This document shows positions 42,092 through 50,892 of a DNA stretch of 64,000 nt, one piece after another. The notes below the pieces were generated by a model, which was given only the letters and a program-made list of their open reading frames with translations, searched no databases and was not told the origin of the DNA. The translations under genes were made by a program, and so were the position numbers. Position 1 is the stretch's first letter; the number at the start of each line of letters is the position of its first letter. The DNA is from Candidatus Thorarchaeota archaeon (GTDB lineage: Archaea > Asgardarchaeota > Thorarchaeia > Thorarchaeales > Thorarchaeaceae): assembly GCA_004524445.1 (NCBI GenBank), contig SDNP01000003.1, positions 49,117 to 113,116 on the forward strand. The letters run 5' to 3'.

Positions 42092-45010
42092 TCACAAATT
42101 CCTGAGAGCCTTGGCCGGATCTACTCTCCCAGCCCGTTTGGCGGGGATATAACAGCTAGCCAACATAACAAGGCTCTCCAGTGATATGATGACTATCAGC
42201 ATAGCAATTGGAAATGATAGGACCGCTGCTAGTACTGGAGAGAAAGGTGAAACGCCAAAGGTGAGGATGCTCATAGCGTACCCGAAGAGGAACCCAAGAA
42301 TCAAACTGATAGAGATGGCCGCGACCACAGAGCCGGCAAATTCGCCAAAGACCATGCTGACAACTTGCTTCTGCGTACTACCTATTGCTCTAAACAAGGC
42401 ATACTCCTTACTACGTTCACTCACTGAGGATCCAAGGAACAGAGCAATTGCCGAAAGCCCCATAGCAGCACATAGAGCAAATGAGATTACAGTTAATCCT
42501 TGAATGCCTGACAAGAATAGCTGCAGCGAATATGATTGTGTTGAGATATCATATGTTTCAACAGTGAAGACATGAGTGTTCTTCTCTTCTGAGAGATTCT
42601 CAATGATAGGAGTTACATCTGCAAAGCATACTGTATCCACCAAAAACAGCTCCGCGCTATCTATGCTACTTCTCTCCGAGAGAAAGTCAAGGTTCACCAG
42701 AGCAAAGCCGCCTTGTCCCGCTTGGAATCCAAACTGTGCAGCAAACGAGGGGCCGTCGATTTCTTGTGTTGAAGCAATCCCAAAAGCTGGAGCGCTCTTC
42801 ATAATTCCGACGATTTTGAATGATGACAATAACGTATCTTCAATGCCCCCATAGTAGACCAAGACCCCATCTCCCGTCGTCTTATTCCACAGGCTTGCAT
42901 AATATTGACTTATTACAATCCCGTTATCAGTCTGACTTAGTTCCATCAGAATTGAATCAGAAGAATTGCCAACAAAGCTACCCTCTGAGAAACGACCTAT
43001 ATTGAGATATCGGATTGGATCAATACCCTCCAGGAAGAATCGGTTAGTAGATACTTGACCCCATGTCTGCATAACGGGGGTCGCATCTATGACGCCTGGA
43101 TATGACTTCAGGGTTCTGTTGAAATCGAACGGCTTGGGTTCACATTCAATGCGCATGTCAGCACCTATGGCGTAGGCTAACTCGTTATCTACCGTTGCTT
43201 GGAAGCTGGATGTCTGAACCAGCATCATTGTTGTCGTGGTGAGAGTCAAGGTAAGAATTACCAGCAGTGGAATAAATTGGCCCTTGCGTTTCCTTAGACT
43301 TTGGCTCAAATATAGACTCTTTTCACCCAAGAGGAAGCTTGTGCTTCCAGACACGCGGGCGGTGAAGTGACGCATTGCACGAGAACCAAAATATGAAGCG
43401 ACAAACAACAGCAAGGTTGCAATTAGAGTCTCGAGAATTGCCATCATGCCTATAGGGGGAACTAATGTTGGCATCAATAATAGTGCAGAAAGAGTGAATC
43501 CAAGCCCAATGCCATATCTCCATCCATTCCCAGTGTCAGCAACCTCATCGGGTTGATTATCCATTGGCTGCCCGACTTCAGATACATCAATTCGTCTTGC
43601 AACATGGAGCAGGTAGGTCGCAGGGAGATACATAGCAATCACTGCTGCAATTATCAATCCAAGACTAGGCATAGTAAGATGCGTGATGTAATCCATAAAC
43701 ACTCCAATATCAAAGACAAATAATCCCGTAGAGGATCCGATTAATGGACCCATCACTAGCGAGAGACCAATACCAATCAAAAGACCAGTTAGAGCAAGAA
43801 ACAGAGATTCCCACATGAATGTAGAAAATACTTGGTTGTAAGATGCGCCCTTAGCCCTGAGAGCGCTGATTTCTCCCTTTCGGCGCGACACTGCAGCTTC
43901 TGATGTGAATACTGTCAGCATAAGGCTCATGATCAATACGGGGAATGCTACAATCGTCAGAATTTGGCTATCTAGGTAAGTCTGTATCTGGGCATCCAGT
44001 TCCCATATATCAAGCAGGCCGCTAACTTGATACGCAGGAAACTCTTCCTCAAATTGTGACTTGAAAGTTATGAGATTGTCAGCGAAATTCTCAGAACCTC
44101 TGGCAATTAATTCGCTCTCAGACGCGCGGACAAGGATGGAGGATTTAAAGTACCCCCAATTTGCAATCTCTTCTGTTTTTTCTTCGCCTATTTCACTGGA
44201 GAGCACAATTACTGAGTCCTCAATTCCGAGGACGGATTCAGCAAAACCTAGAGGATCCCAATTCTTGCGCATGACGGAAACGAATGCATTCCCAATCTGT
44301 GAGTTTAGGTCCTTGATGCTGTAAATGCCTGCGATTGTTAGGTTATGAGCGGGTTCAACGTTTAGCTCTTCACGAGAACGTAATTGCCCTGCTCTCTGTT
44401 CATGAGCAATAATGTCGATGTCCACTTCATCTCCAATCTCAAGTTCGATGTCTAGTACATCTTGTGTATAAGATATGAACCCCTCAGATACAAGCAGCTC
44501 TCCATGATTTAGGGTGAACTTACCTGTGTAATCGAATTCCCGTGACCAATACCCGAGTATCTCATTATTGGTCAGAATCACGCGACCATCCTTAACTCCT
44601 TCTGCATAGTTGTATTGATAGCTACCATATGCATCATAGTACTCCCAATCCGGAAAAGTATCGTTTGCCAAAACGCCCACTGTCGAAACAACACGATGGA
44701 CTGCATCCGTTAGAGGATGATCTTCTGCACTCTCTATTATGCTATCAAGCAGTCTCCTATCATACAGGGCATTTGGCTTCAAGCGAAGAGACATTTGATA
44801 CGTATTCTCTTCGAAGTAACTTGTAACAACTAAGGTTGTACCCGTATTGGACCACACGAACACAGTGGTAGGCAGCGCAATTCCGATGGCCAGGACTAAC
44901 GCAATACCCATATTTCGAGTGGGATATTTCGTTATGGAAGAGAGGGCATATGACAGAGACCATGTTGAGCTGCCCTTCATCCGTCGTCGGGGGTTTGTTG
45001 TTTTCGCCAT
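42092..45010 (-). CDS. FtsX/MacB-type ABC permease (large, duplicated domain)
   Basis: 972 residues. Membrane helix ~35-55, a large extracellular domain (~60-345), three helices (~350-475), a second helix near 505-545, another outside domain (~600-815) and three C-terminal helices ending in the FtsX signature AKRAGRVDPAKALRNL. The two FtsX repeats give about ten membrane segments, as in LolC/E-like and archaeal lipoprotein- or surface-protein-type permeases. TGAGG overlaps the upstream stop and sits 8 nt before the ATG. Partner permease is the neighbouring 962-residue protein. Confidence 0.9.
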   Translation of the reverse strand: MAKTTNPRRRMKGSSTWSLSYALSSITKYPTRNMGIALVLAIGIALPTTVFVWSNTGTTLVVTSYFEENTYQMSLRLKPNALYDRRLLDSIIESAEDHPLTDAVHRVVSTVGVLANDTFPDWEYYDAYGSYQYNYAEGVKDGRVILTNNEILGYWSREFDYTGKFTLNHGELLVSEGFISYTQDVLDIELEIGDEVDIDIIAHEQRAGQLRSREELNVEPAHNLTIAGIYSIKDLNSQIGNAFVSVMRKNWDPLGFAESVLGIEDSVIVLSSEIGEEKTEEIANWGYFKSSILVRASESELIARGSENFADNLITFKSQFEEEFPAYQVSGLLDIWELDAQIQTYLDSQILTIVAFPVLIMSLMLTVFTSEAAVSRRKGEISALRAKGASYNQVFSTFMWESLFLALTGLLIGIGLSLVMGPLIGSSTGLFVFDIGVFMDYITHLTMPSLGLIIAAVIAMYLPATYLLHVARRIDVSEVGQPMDNQPDEVADTGNGWRYGIGLGFTLSALLLMPTLVPPIGMMAILETLIATLLLFVASYFGSRAMRHFTARVSGSTSFLLGEKSLYLSQSLRKRKGQFIPLLVILTLTLTTTTMMLVQTSSFQATVDNELAYAIGADMRIECEPKPFDFNRTLKSYPGVIDATPVMQTWGQVSTNRFFLEGIDPIRYLNIGRFSEGSFVGNSSDSILMELSQTDNGIVISQYYASLWNKTTGDGVLVYYGGIEDTLLSSFKIVGIMKSAPAFGIASTQEIDGPSFAAQFGFQAGQGGFALVNLDFLSERSSIDSAELFLVDTVCFADVTPIIENLSEEKNTHVFTVETYDISTQSYSLQLFLSGIQGLTVISFALCAAMGLSAIALFLGSSVSERSKEYALFRAIGSTQKQVVSMVFGEFAGSVVAAISISLILGFLFGYAMSILTFGVSPFSPVLAAVLSFPIAMLIVIISLESLVMLASCYIPAKRAGRVDPAKALRNL

Positions 45011-45019
45011 TATTTTTCC

Positions 45020-47908
45020 TCATAGATTTCGTAGTACTATAGCAGGGTCAGTCTTTGATGCCTGTACTGCTGGCCAATAAGCCCCTGCAATCATGGCACC
45101 GATTTCAATTAGTAAGACAGTGGTAAGGAATCCTATCGGGAATGAGATGACTGCTTGGAGAACTCTAGCAAAAGGACTCATCGAAAAGACCACTGCACTC
45201 ATGACATATCCAAATATTGTCCCTAGCACCAGACTCAGTGTTAGAGACGCAAAGACGATACCAGAAAACTCCGACAATACCACACGAACAATTTGGCTCT
45301 TTGATCCACCTACTGCTCTAAGAATGGCATAGTCCCGTTTTCTCTCTCGAACAACTGAACCGAGGAATAATGTCAGAGCGAACATGCTTAGAATCATTGA
45401 CATAGCAAATCCAATTGAGAACAACCCTTCTACTGTGCTAAGGAATAGTGCGGTTCCAAACGAGAACCGATCCAATTCAAAAGACTCCGGAGTGGTTGCA
45501 GAAACGCCTGGAAGGTCATTTAATGCTCGCAAAACCAAATCCTGGTCAGTTACACAAACCAAGTCAGCAAGAAATAGATTCGCAGTAGATATCTCAGTTC
45601 TCTCAGATATGTAATCAATATTGGCAATTGCAAATCCAGAGTATCTAGCCTGGAAACCAAACGCCGGCCCCAGCCTTGATGGAGGTATATCTTCTGCTGA
45701 TGCATATCCAAAACCAGGAGCACTCTGCACCAGACCGACAACTTGGAGACTGACATATACTGCTTGAAGTCTACCACCAATACGAAGATTCAGGTTATCG
45801 CCAATGGTTTTATTCCATCTGGTAGCGTGATAGTTGCTCAGTATAATACCATTCGGAGTGGATGAGAGCCGCGATAGGAGGAAGCCTGAATCCTCTCCAT
45901 AGAAACTGGAGGAGTCGAATTTCCCAATCAGCGAGTATTCAATAGCATCTACGGCTTCAAGTGTCATACGTTCGGTTCCAAGTTGGGCCCAGGTCCTTAG
46001 AATTGGAGTTGCTCGGTTAACACCGGGATACTCCTCCAATGCTTCTCCAAACGAGAATGGCCTGGAGGTAGTCCCCACCCGCAAATCAGCACCAAGGGCG
46101 TAGGAAATCTCTTTCTGCAGATCTGCTTGAAAGCTCTCTGCTTGAACAGTAAAAGCAATTGTGGAGGAGAGGGTCAGAGATAGAACAACCATCAGCGGTA
46201 CAACTCGTCCTTTTCTCATCCTGAGATTCCCAGATGAAATCATATTCTTTTCACCAAGAAGAAATGAGAGGCGGGAGGTGAATTTGGCAAAGCCCACTCG
46301 GGTGATTCTTGATCCATTATAAGATAGAAAGAACCAAGCTGCAGTACCTAGACCGATTTCCACCAGTAAGAGAATAGGATTTCCCGGAACAAATAGAACC
46401 GCGGCCATGACCAGCCCCAGCAGGACTGCTGAAGCTCCGATTGTGAAGCCATAGGCAGGTTGCTCGGATGTTTCAGTATCTGCAGTCTCCATAAGTTGGC
46501 TTCCTATCTCGGTTAGAGCTGCATTTCTAGCAGAATTCAAGATGAATAGCAACGGAGGAAGAATGCATACCAGAATAGTAGTAAAAATGCTCTGGGGATT
46601 GAGAACAGTTTGTGATAGATAGTAGGAGTAGATTTCCCAATCAAAGCTCATGAAACCCGTTGCAGCAGGAATGAGTGCGGCAAATAGCATACTCAGAATA
46701 AGACCGAGAGCTACACTAATTGATGCAATTATGATTGATTCAGCGAAGAAGATCCCGTATATCTGACGGGAACTGGCACCCTTTGATCTTAGAGCGCTGA
46801 CCTCAGTCTTTCTGGTCGCCATGAAGGTGTCTGCAGCAAATACTGATAGAAACAACGCAAGAATGAAAATAGGCAGATTGAGCAAAGCCAGAGGCATAGT
46901 TTGGATGTAAGTATCAACAAGATTCTGGAGGTACAAAACCTCATCCAACCCTTCAACAACAACAGAAAATTGTTCCTCAATTCGAGTCTTCAGCGTTATA
47001 AGATTCTCAGAAATGATTTCTAGTCCCGCAGCAACAAGAGAGCTGCTGGATGCCCTGATGAAGGTTTTTGCCCCAAAGAACCCAACTTCAGGCAGACCGC
47101 CTGTATCCACAGCACTTGAAAGCACCATTATACTATCGCGAATACCGAGGACAGGGGCATCATAATTGACATAATCGTAATTGCTACGCCGTTGCGATGG
47201 AAAAGCGGTCTCTATTATGGAGTTGTATCCCTCAATCTCGTATATTCCAACAATAGTCAACGAATCAAGGCTTGTTCTGGCCATATCGCCAATAATACCT
47301 TCAGTACCTGTTGGGCGCCGAGTCAATAGTTCTACACTTATTGTTGAGTTCACTGTCAGTGTCTGCCCAAATACCTCATACACATAGTTAACAAACTGCG
47401 TTGAAACCAAAGCCTTGTCATCACTCAACGCGAATCTTCCTTCAACCTCGAATTGGCCTTTGGATTGTTCAAGGAATTCATTGTCTACAAAGATAACCTC
47501 ACAGTCCTTGATTCCATTGGTATATATTGGGAGATCCAGCCCGTATGCAGTATCATCAGGGAGCTGAGTACCATAGACCAATCCAACTGTTGAATTTATT
47601 CTTGTTGTGCTATCAACGAAATCACTGCTAGAGGCATACAACGAGGCTGCGTCAACAGACTCGGTTTGTCCTGGTGCATTTGTAAGAAGTAATTGGAATG
47701 CATTTTCATCAAAGTATTCCTCTATACTCACTTGTACTCCGGTATCAGCCCAAATCATAGCTGAACCAATAAGAGAAAACCCGAGGCTGAGAGTTAGTGC
47801 GAGACTCAATGCCCTAAATGGAAATGCCCTCATAGAGCTCAGGGCATATGAGAATGAGTAAGCACGATTACCGGGAAGCTTGCGGTAATTCCGTTTTCTA
47901 TCAGCCAA
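45020..47908 (-). CDS. FtsX/MacB-type ABC permease (paralogue)
   Basis: 962 residues from TTG 47908, chosen because GGAGGG in the end of the upstream ATPase gene lies about 9-10 nt before it; a longer frame to 48004 would overlap the ATPase by 92 bp. Same architecture as the next permease: FtsX repeat, outside domain, FtsX repeat, ending PAVQASKTDPAIVLRNL. Signature near-identical stretches include LALLNLPIFILALFLS, SALRSKGASSRQIYG and FLLGEKNMISSGNLR. The pair is probably a heterodimeric permease made by duplication. Confidence 0.9.
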   Translation of the reverse strand: MADRKRNYRKLPGNRAYSFSYALSSMRAFPFRALSLALTLSLGFSLIGSAMIWADTGVQVSIEEYFDENAFQLLLTNAPGQTESVDAASLYASSSDFVDSTTRINSTVGLVYGTQLPDDTAYGLDLPIYTNGIKDCEVIFVDNEFLEQSKGQFEVEGRFALSDDKALVSTQFVNYVYEVFGQTLTVNSTISVELLTRRPTGTEGIIGDMARTSLDSLTIVGIYEIEGYNSIIETAFPSQRRSNYDYVNYDAPVLGIRDSIMVLSSAVDTGGLPEVGFFGAKTFIRASSSSLVAAGLEIISENLITLKTRIEEQFSVVVEGLDEVLYLQNLVDTYIQTMPLALLNLPIFILALFLSVFAADTFMATRKTEVSALRSKGASSRQIYGIFFAESIIIASISVALGLILSMLFAALIPAATGFMSFDWEIYSYYLSQTVLNPQSIFTTILVCILPPLLFILNSARNAALTEIGSQLMETADTETSEQPAYGFTIGASAVLLGLVMAAVLFVPGNPILLLVEIGLGTAAWFFLSYNGSRITRVGFAKFTSRLSFLLGEKNMISSGNLRMRKGRVVPLMVVLSLTLSSTIAFTVQAESFQADLQKEISYALGADLRVGTTSRPFSFGEALEEYPGVNRATPILRTWAQLGTERMTLEAVDAIEYSLIGKFDSSSFYGEDSGFLLSRLSSTPNGIILSNYHATRWNKTIGDNLNLRIGGRLQAVYVSLQVVGLVQSAPGFGYASAEDIPPSRLGPAFGFQARYSGFAIANIDYISERTEISTANLFLADLVCVTDQDLVLRALNDLPGVSATTPESFELDRFSFGTALFLSTVEGLFSIGFAMSMILSMFALTLFLGSVVRERKRDYAILRAVGGSKSQIVRVVLSEFSGIVFASLTLSLVLGTIFGYVMSAVVFSMSPFARVLQAVISFPIGFLTTVLLIEIGAMIAGAYWPAVQASKTDPAIVLRNL

Positions 47909-47912
47909 AGAA

Positions 47913-48695
47913 TCAACCCTCCACCGCAGTGTCCTTTTGATCCCGTACTGTATCCGAAGGACGCGACTCAACATCGACCCCACTTGCTCTGAAGAACTCG
48001 CCAATAAGTTCGTCGACCAATTGTCCGTCCCTAAGCAACAGGATTCTATCAGCCATTCTTGCGGTTTCTGGATCGTGCGTGACTGTGATAACTGCTCGAT
48101 TCTCCCCTTTAGCCAAGTCCCTCATGAGTTTGATAATCTCTCCACCGGTCTTGTGATCCAAATCGCCAGTCGGCTCGTCGCATAGCAGCACAGTCGGATT
48201 ATTTGCCAGTGCACGAGCCAGGGCGACCCGCGACCGCATTCCGCCTGAGAGTTCATGTGGCATATGGTGAGCACGGTGGTCCACACCAACTGCTTCAAGA
48301 AGTTTTATCGCACGCCCGTATCGCTCTTTGGCACGCACTTCATCCAGGAGCATAGGAACTTGCACATTTTCTATTGCAGAAAAGATAGGAAGAAGGTGTT
48401 GGTCCTGGAACAGCACACCGATGTTATGACGCCGCATTTCCGACATGTCTTCATCATTGAGCTTGGTTATCTCGACCCCATTCACTATGATCTCGCCAGC
48501 TGTGGGGCGATCAAGCCCACCTATGAGATTCAAAAGGGTGGTCTTCCCGGAACCGCTTGCTCCAACGATGGCAACGAATTCACCTCGGTTAACGGCTAGG
48601 TCAGTACCTCTGAGTACTTTGATGATTCTTCGACCATCTTCAAATTCTCGATAGAGGTCTATACATTGTACTGCAACATTGCTGTCCAAGGGCAT
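47913..48695 (-). CDS. ABC transporter ATPase (LolD/MacB type)
   Basis: 260 residues from the ATG at 48695 ([11 protein letters not shown]), which has AAGGAG 5 nt upstream; upstream codons belong to the promoter region. Walker [13 protein letters not shown]-loop [12 protein letters not shown], signature LSGGMRSR, Walker [13 protein letters not shown], switch VTHDPE. First gene of the operon ATPase-FtsX-FtsX-ATPase-hydrolase, with a TATA-like CTTAAAAA about 35 bp before the ATG. Unlike the second ATPase it has no C-terminal zinc ribbon. Confidence 0.93.
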   Translation of the reverse strand: MPLDSNVAVQCIDLYREFEDGRRIIKVLRGTDLAVNRGEFVAIVGASGSGKTTLLNLIGGLDRPTAGEIIVNGVEITKLNDEDMSEMRRHNIGVLFQDQHLLPIFSAIENVQVPMLLDEVRAKERYGRAIKLLEAVGVDHRAHHMPHELSGGMRSRVALARALANNPTVLLCDEPTGDLDHKTGGEIIKLMRDLAKGENRAVITVTHDPETARMADRILLLRDGQLVDELIGEFFRASGVDVESRPSDTVRDQKDTAVEG

Positions 48696-48807
48696 TTTGC
48701 TCCTTCCAGCTTGACGAACGCAACTGATTTTTAAGCTTACTACAATAGCAACGTAAAACAGCGGAATTCGGAAACTATAACTGACCTTGCCTTTCGACAC
48801 AGTCAGT

Positions 48808-50811
48808 ATGAGAAGGAGAATGCTTGCCGTTTTGGTCGTTTTCGTTGTTATAGCCTCAACCACATCATTTTCTGATGTCACACCTCCAAACGAAATTGAA
48901 GCCGAAAAATTGCATTCTCTTGATCATGTATTGGCTCAGGGTGAAACGCTTGATGTCTACAACATATGGAGCTCGGTTTATTCCGCCATAAGCCAATCGA
49001 ACATCCAATCAATCACTAAGACAATATCTGAAGACTATGAGAACCGTATCTGGTACCCCTTGCATAAAGAGGGTTCTGATCCACTCATTGGGGCGTGGAA
49101 CTATGTTAATTCAACCCTCAAATCGTATACAAACAATGAACTGGGATTTAGGTTTGTGACGGAAGAGAAGACGCTTGTTGCGATACAGCAGGGAACTGAT
49201 CCACATTCGGCACCAATAGTGTTTGCAGCAAACATTGCAGGCCGGTATTCTCCGGGCGCAAACATGTGGGGCGCGGCGGTAGGCGCCGTCCTAGAGATTT
49301 CTCGTGTACTCCATAGCTACAACTTCACCAACGATGTCTACTACGTGCTCGTAAACGCCTATTCCTCTACATACGGTGTAGTATCGGGAAATCTAGGTAT
49401 TCAGAGCCTCATAGAGCACCTAAATGAAACTGGGACCAAGCCGTCTGCACTATTCTGGTTTGACCGTCTTCTCTACAGGGATAGCGGAGAAGTGCTGGGC
49501 GATATGGTTCCCCTTCACTACGATACGCTTGAGAGTGGATTCGGTTCCGAAGAGCTCGTTGTACAACTGGCGGAACAGGCCTCAACTAGAGTTGGGAGTG
49601 GGAGAGTCTTTGCTATTCATGAACCGGGTTCATACTTCTGGTCAGGAACGGGAGCGGCGGAGGCATGGGTACGAGGAACTCCCGGCTTCTCATTTTCGCA
49701 GTATAGCGCAGGTGGTTTGGGAGGAGGATCAAATGACCAGTGGGATGCCACAATATATGATTACTCGCAGGCAAGAGAAGCGGCGGGAGTTGCAGCCTGT
49801 GTAGCGGCATTTCTCGGAAACATGGGCAATGGCAAGAAGCCCCAATTCTCTGGCTCAAATAGCATTGCAGTCGATGCTAGCAGGAGGTATAGTGTCCCTG
49901 TATCGGGTATGTCATTTCTGAACGCCACAATCATATGGGTGGCTAACACTACGCTAAATGCTGAAATCATCGATCCCTTTGGTACGTCTGTTTATTCGGT
50001 AAACGAATCTGACGGGCCTATTGACATAGAGTACTTACCGGTAACCAAAGGCGTGCATAACATAACGGTAGAGAATCCGGGCAATGAATCAGCAATAATT
50101 CAATACACATTCTCACACTGGCATGATTATGACCAAGATAATCTAGATGACCATGAAGAGTTCATTTTTGGAACGAACTCACTTTCAGAAGACTCTGATA
50201 ATGACTTGCTTCGGGATGACTTGGAACGGGATTTAGGTACCGACCCCAGAAATGCAGACACTGATTCAGATGGTGCAATGGATGGCATAGAGTATATCAT
50301 TGGGTCTGACCCGCTCATTCAAGACACAGACTCTGACGGTATTCTCGATGGTGAAGAAATCGAACTGGGGATGAATGCCACAAGCAACGATACGGATGGC
50401 GATGGGCTCTTAGATGGATATGAGCTCAGAGAGTTGGGAACTGACCCACTATCAAATGACTCGGATTCAGATGGCCTCACCGATTATGACGAGGTTATGA
50501 TTTACATGACTGACCCTTTATCGCCTGATACCGATGGAGATGGGTTGAGTGACCTCTTCGAGGTATTGAATGGTCTTGATCCTCTATCGACTGATACTGA
50601 TGGAGATGGTTTATCCGACGCATATGAAGTCGAACACTGTCTAAAGCCCTTCGACCCGGACACGGATGGAGATGGCATCCCTGATGGTCTTGATTGGGCC
50701 CCCAGAGAGCACTGGATAGCGACTTTGCCAATTATGGGCCTTGGATTATTCACAGCTGCAATAGTGGTTTTCTTGCTCAAGAAGCGCCAGGAGTATCTAC
50801 AGGGTGGATAA
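48808..50811 (+). CDS. Secreted pseudo-M28 protein with thrombospondin type 3 repeats, membrane-anchored
   Basis: 667 residues from ATG 48808. Signal peptide (MRRRMLAVLVVFVVIAST). Residues ~40-360 have an M28-aminopeptidase-like fold (AAVGAVLEISRVLHSYN), but the zinc His/Asp motifs are lost (the usual GHYDS is absent and GANDNxSG reads GANMWGAA). A beta domain (~370-440) follows, then about nine DxDxDG calcium loops (~445-635) such as DTDGDGLSD. A membrane helix (~640-662) ends KKRQEYL. The protein is therefore outside, anchored, and rigidified by calcium. Divergent from the FtsX operon and paralogous to the next gene. Confidence 0.85.
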   Translation: MRRRMLAVLVVFVVIASTTSFSDVTPPNEIEAEKLHSLDHVLAQGETLDVYNIWSSVYSAISQSNIQSITKTISEDYENRIWYPLHKEGSDPLIGAWNYVNSTLKSYTNNELGFRFVTEEKTLVAIQQGTDPHSAPIVFAANIAGRYSPGANMWGAAVGAVLEISRVLHSYNFTNDVYYVLVNAYSSTYGVVSGNLGIQSLIEHLNETGTKPSALFWFDRLLYRDSGEVLGDMVPLHYDTLESGFGSEELVVQLAEQASTRVGSGRVFAIHEPGSYFWSGTGAAEAWVRGTPGFSFSQYSAGGLGGGSNDQWDATIYDYSQAREAAGVAACVAAFLGNMGNGKKPQFSGSNSIAVDASRRYSVPVSGMSFLNATIIWVANTTLNAEIIDPFGTSVYSVNESDGPIDIEYLPVTKGVHNITVENPGNESAIIQYTFSHWHDYDQDNLDDHEEFIFGTNSLSEDSDNDLLRDDLERDLGTDPRNADTDSDGAMDGIEYIIGSDPLIQDTDSDGILDGEEIELGMNATSNDTDGDGLLDGYELRELGTDPLSNDSDSDGLTDYDEVMIYMTDPLSPDTDGDGLSDLFEVLNGLDPLSTDTDGDGLSDAYEVEHCLKPFDPDTDGDGIPDGLDWAPREHWIATLPIMGLGLFTAAIVVFLLKKRQEYLQGG

Positions 50812-50858
50812 CTTGTGAATGCTTCAGTGACCGCGGCATGCAGATGCTGGGTTGGCAA

Positions 50859-50867
50859 GCTATTTAA
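50859..50867 (+). promoter_or_regulatory. TATA box of the second TSP3 gene
   Basis: GCTATTTAATCGG lies about 30 bp before the ATG at 50893, inside the upstream part of the open frame. The TATA position, with AGGGG just before the ATG, supports 50893 as the start rather than GTG 50815. Confidence 0.5.
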
Positions 50868-50892
50868 TCGGACTCGAATTCAAAGGGGCAAG

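Noticed and set aside
47909-48004. N-terminal extension of the 962-residue permease to 48004
   Set aside because: It would overlap the upstream ATPase by 92 bp and is unlike a permease start; TTG 47908 has a ribosome binding site inside the ATPase end.
50128-50690. Regular tandem repeats resembling a repeat array
   Set aside because: They are in-frame calcium-binding DxDxDG protein repeats inside the two secreted proteins, with no CRISPR-like spacers.
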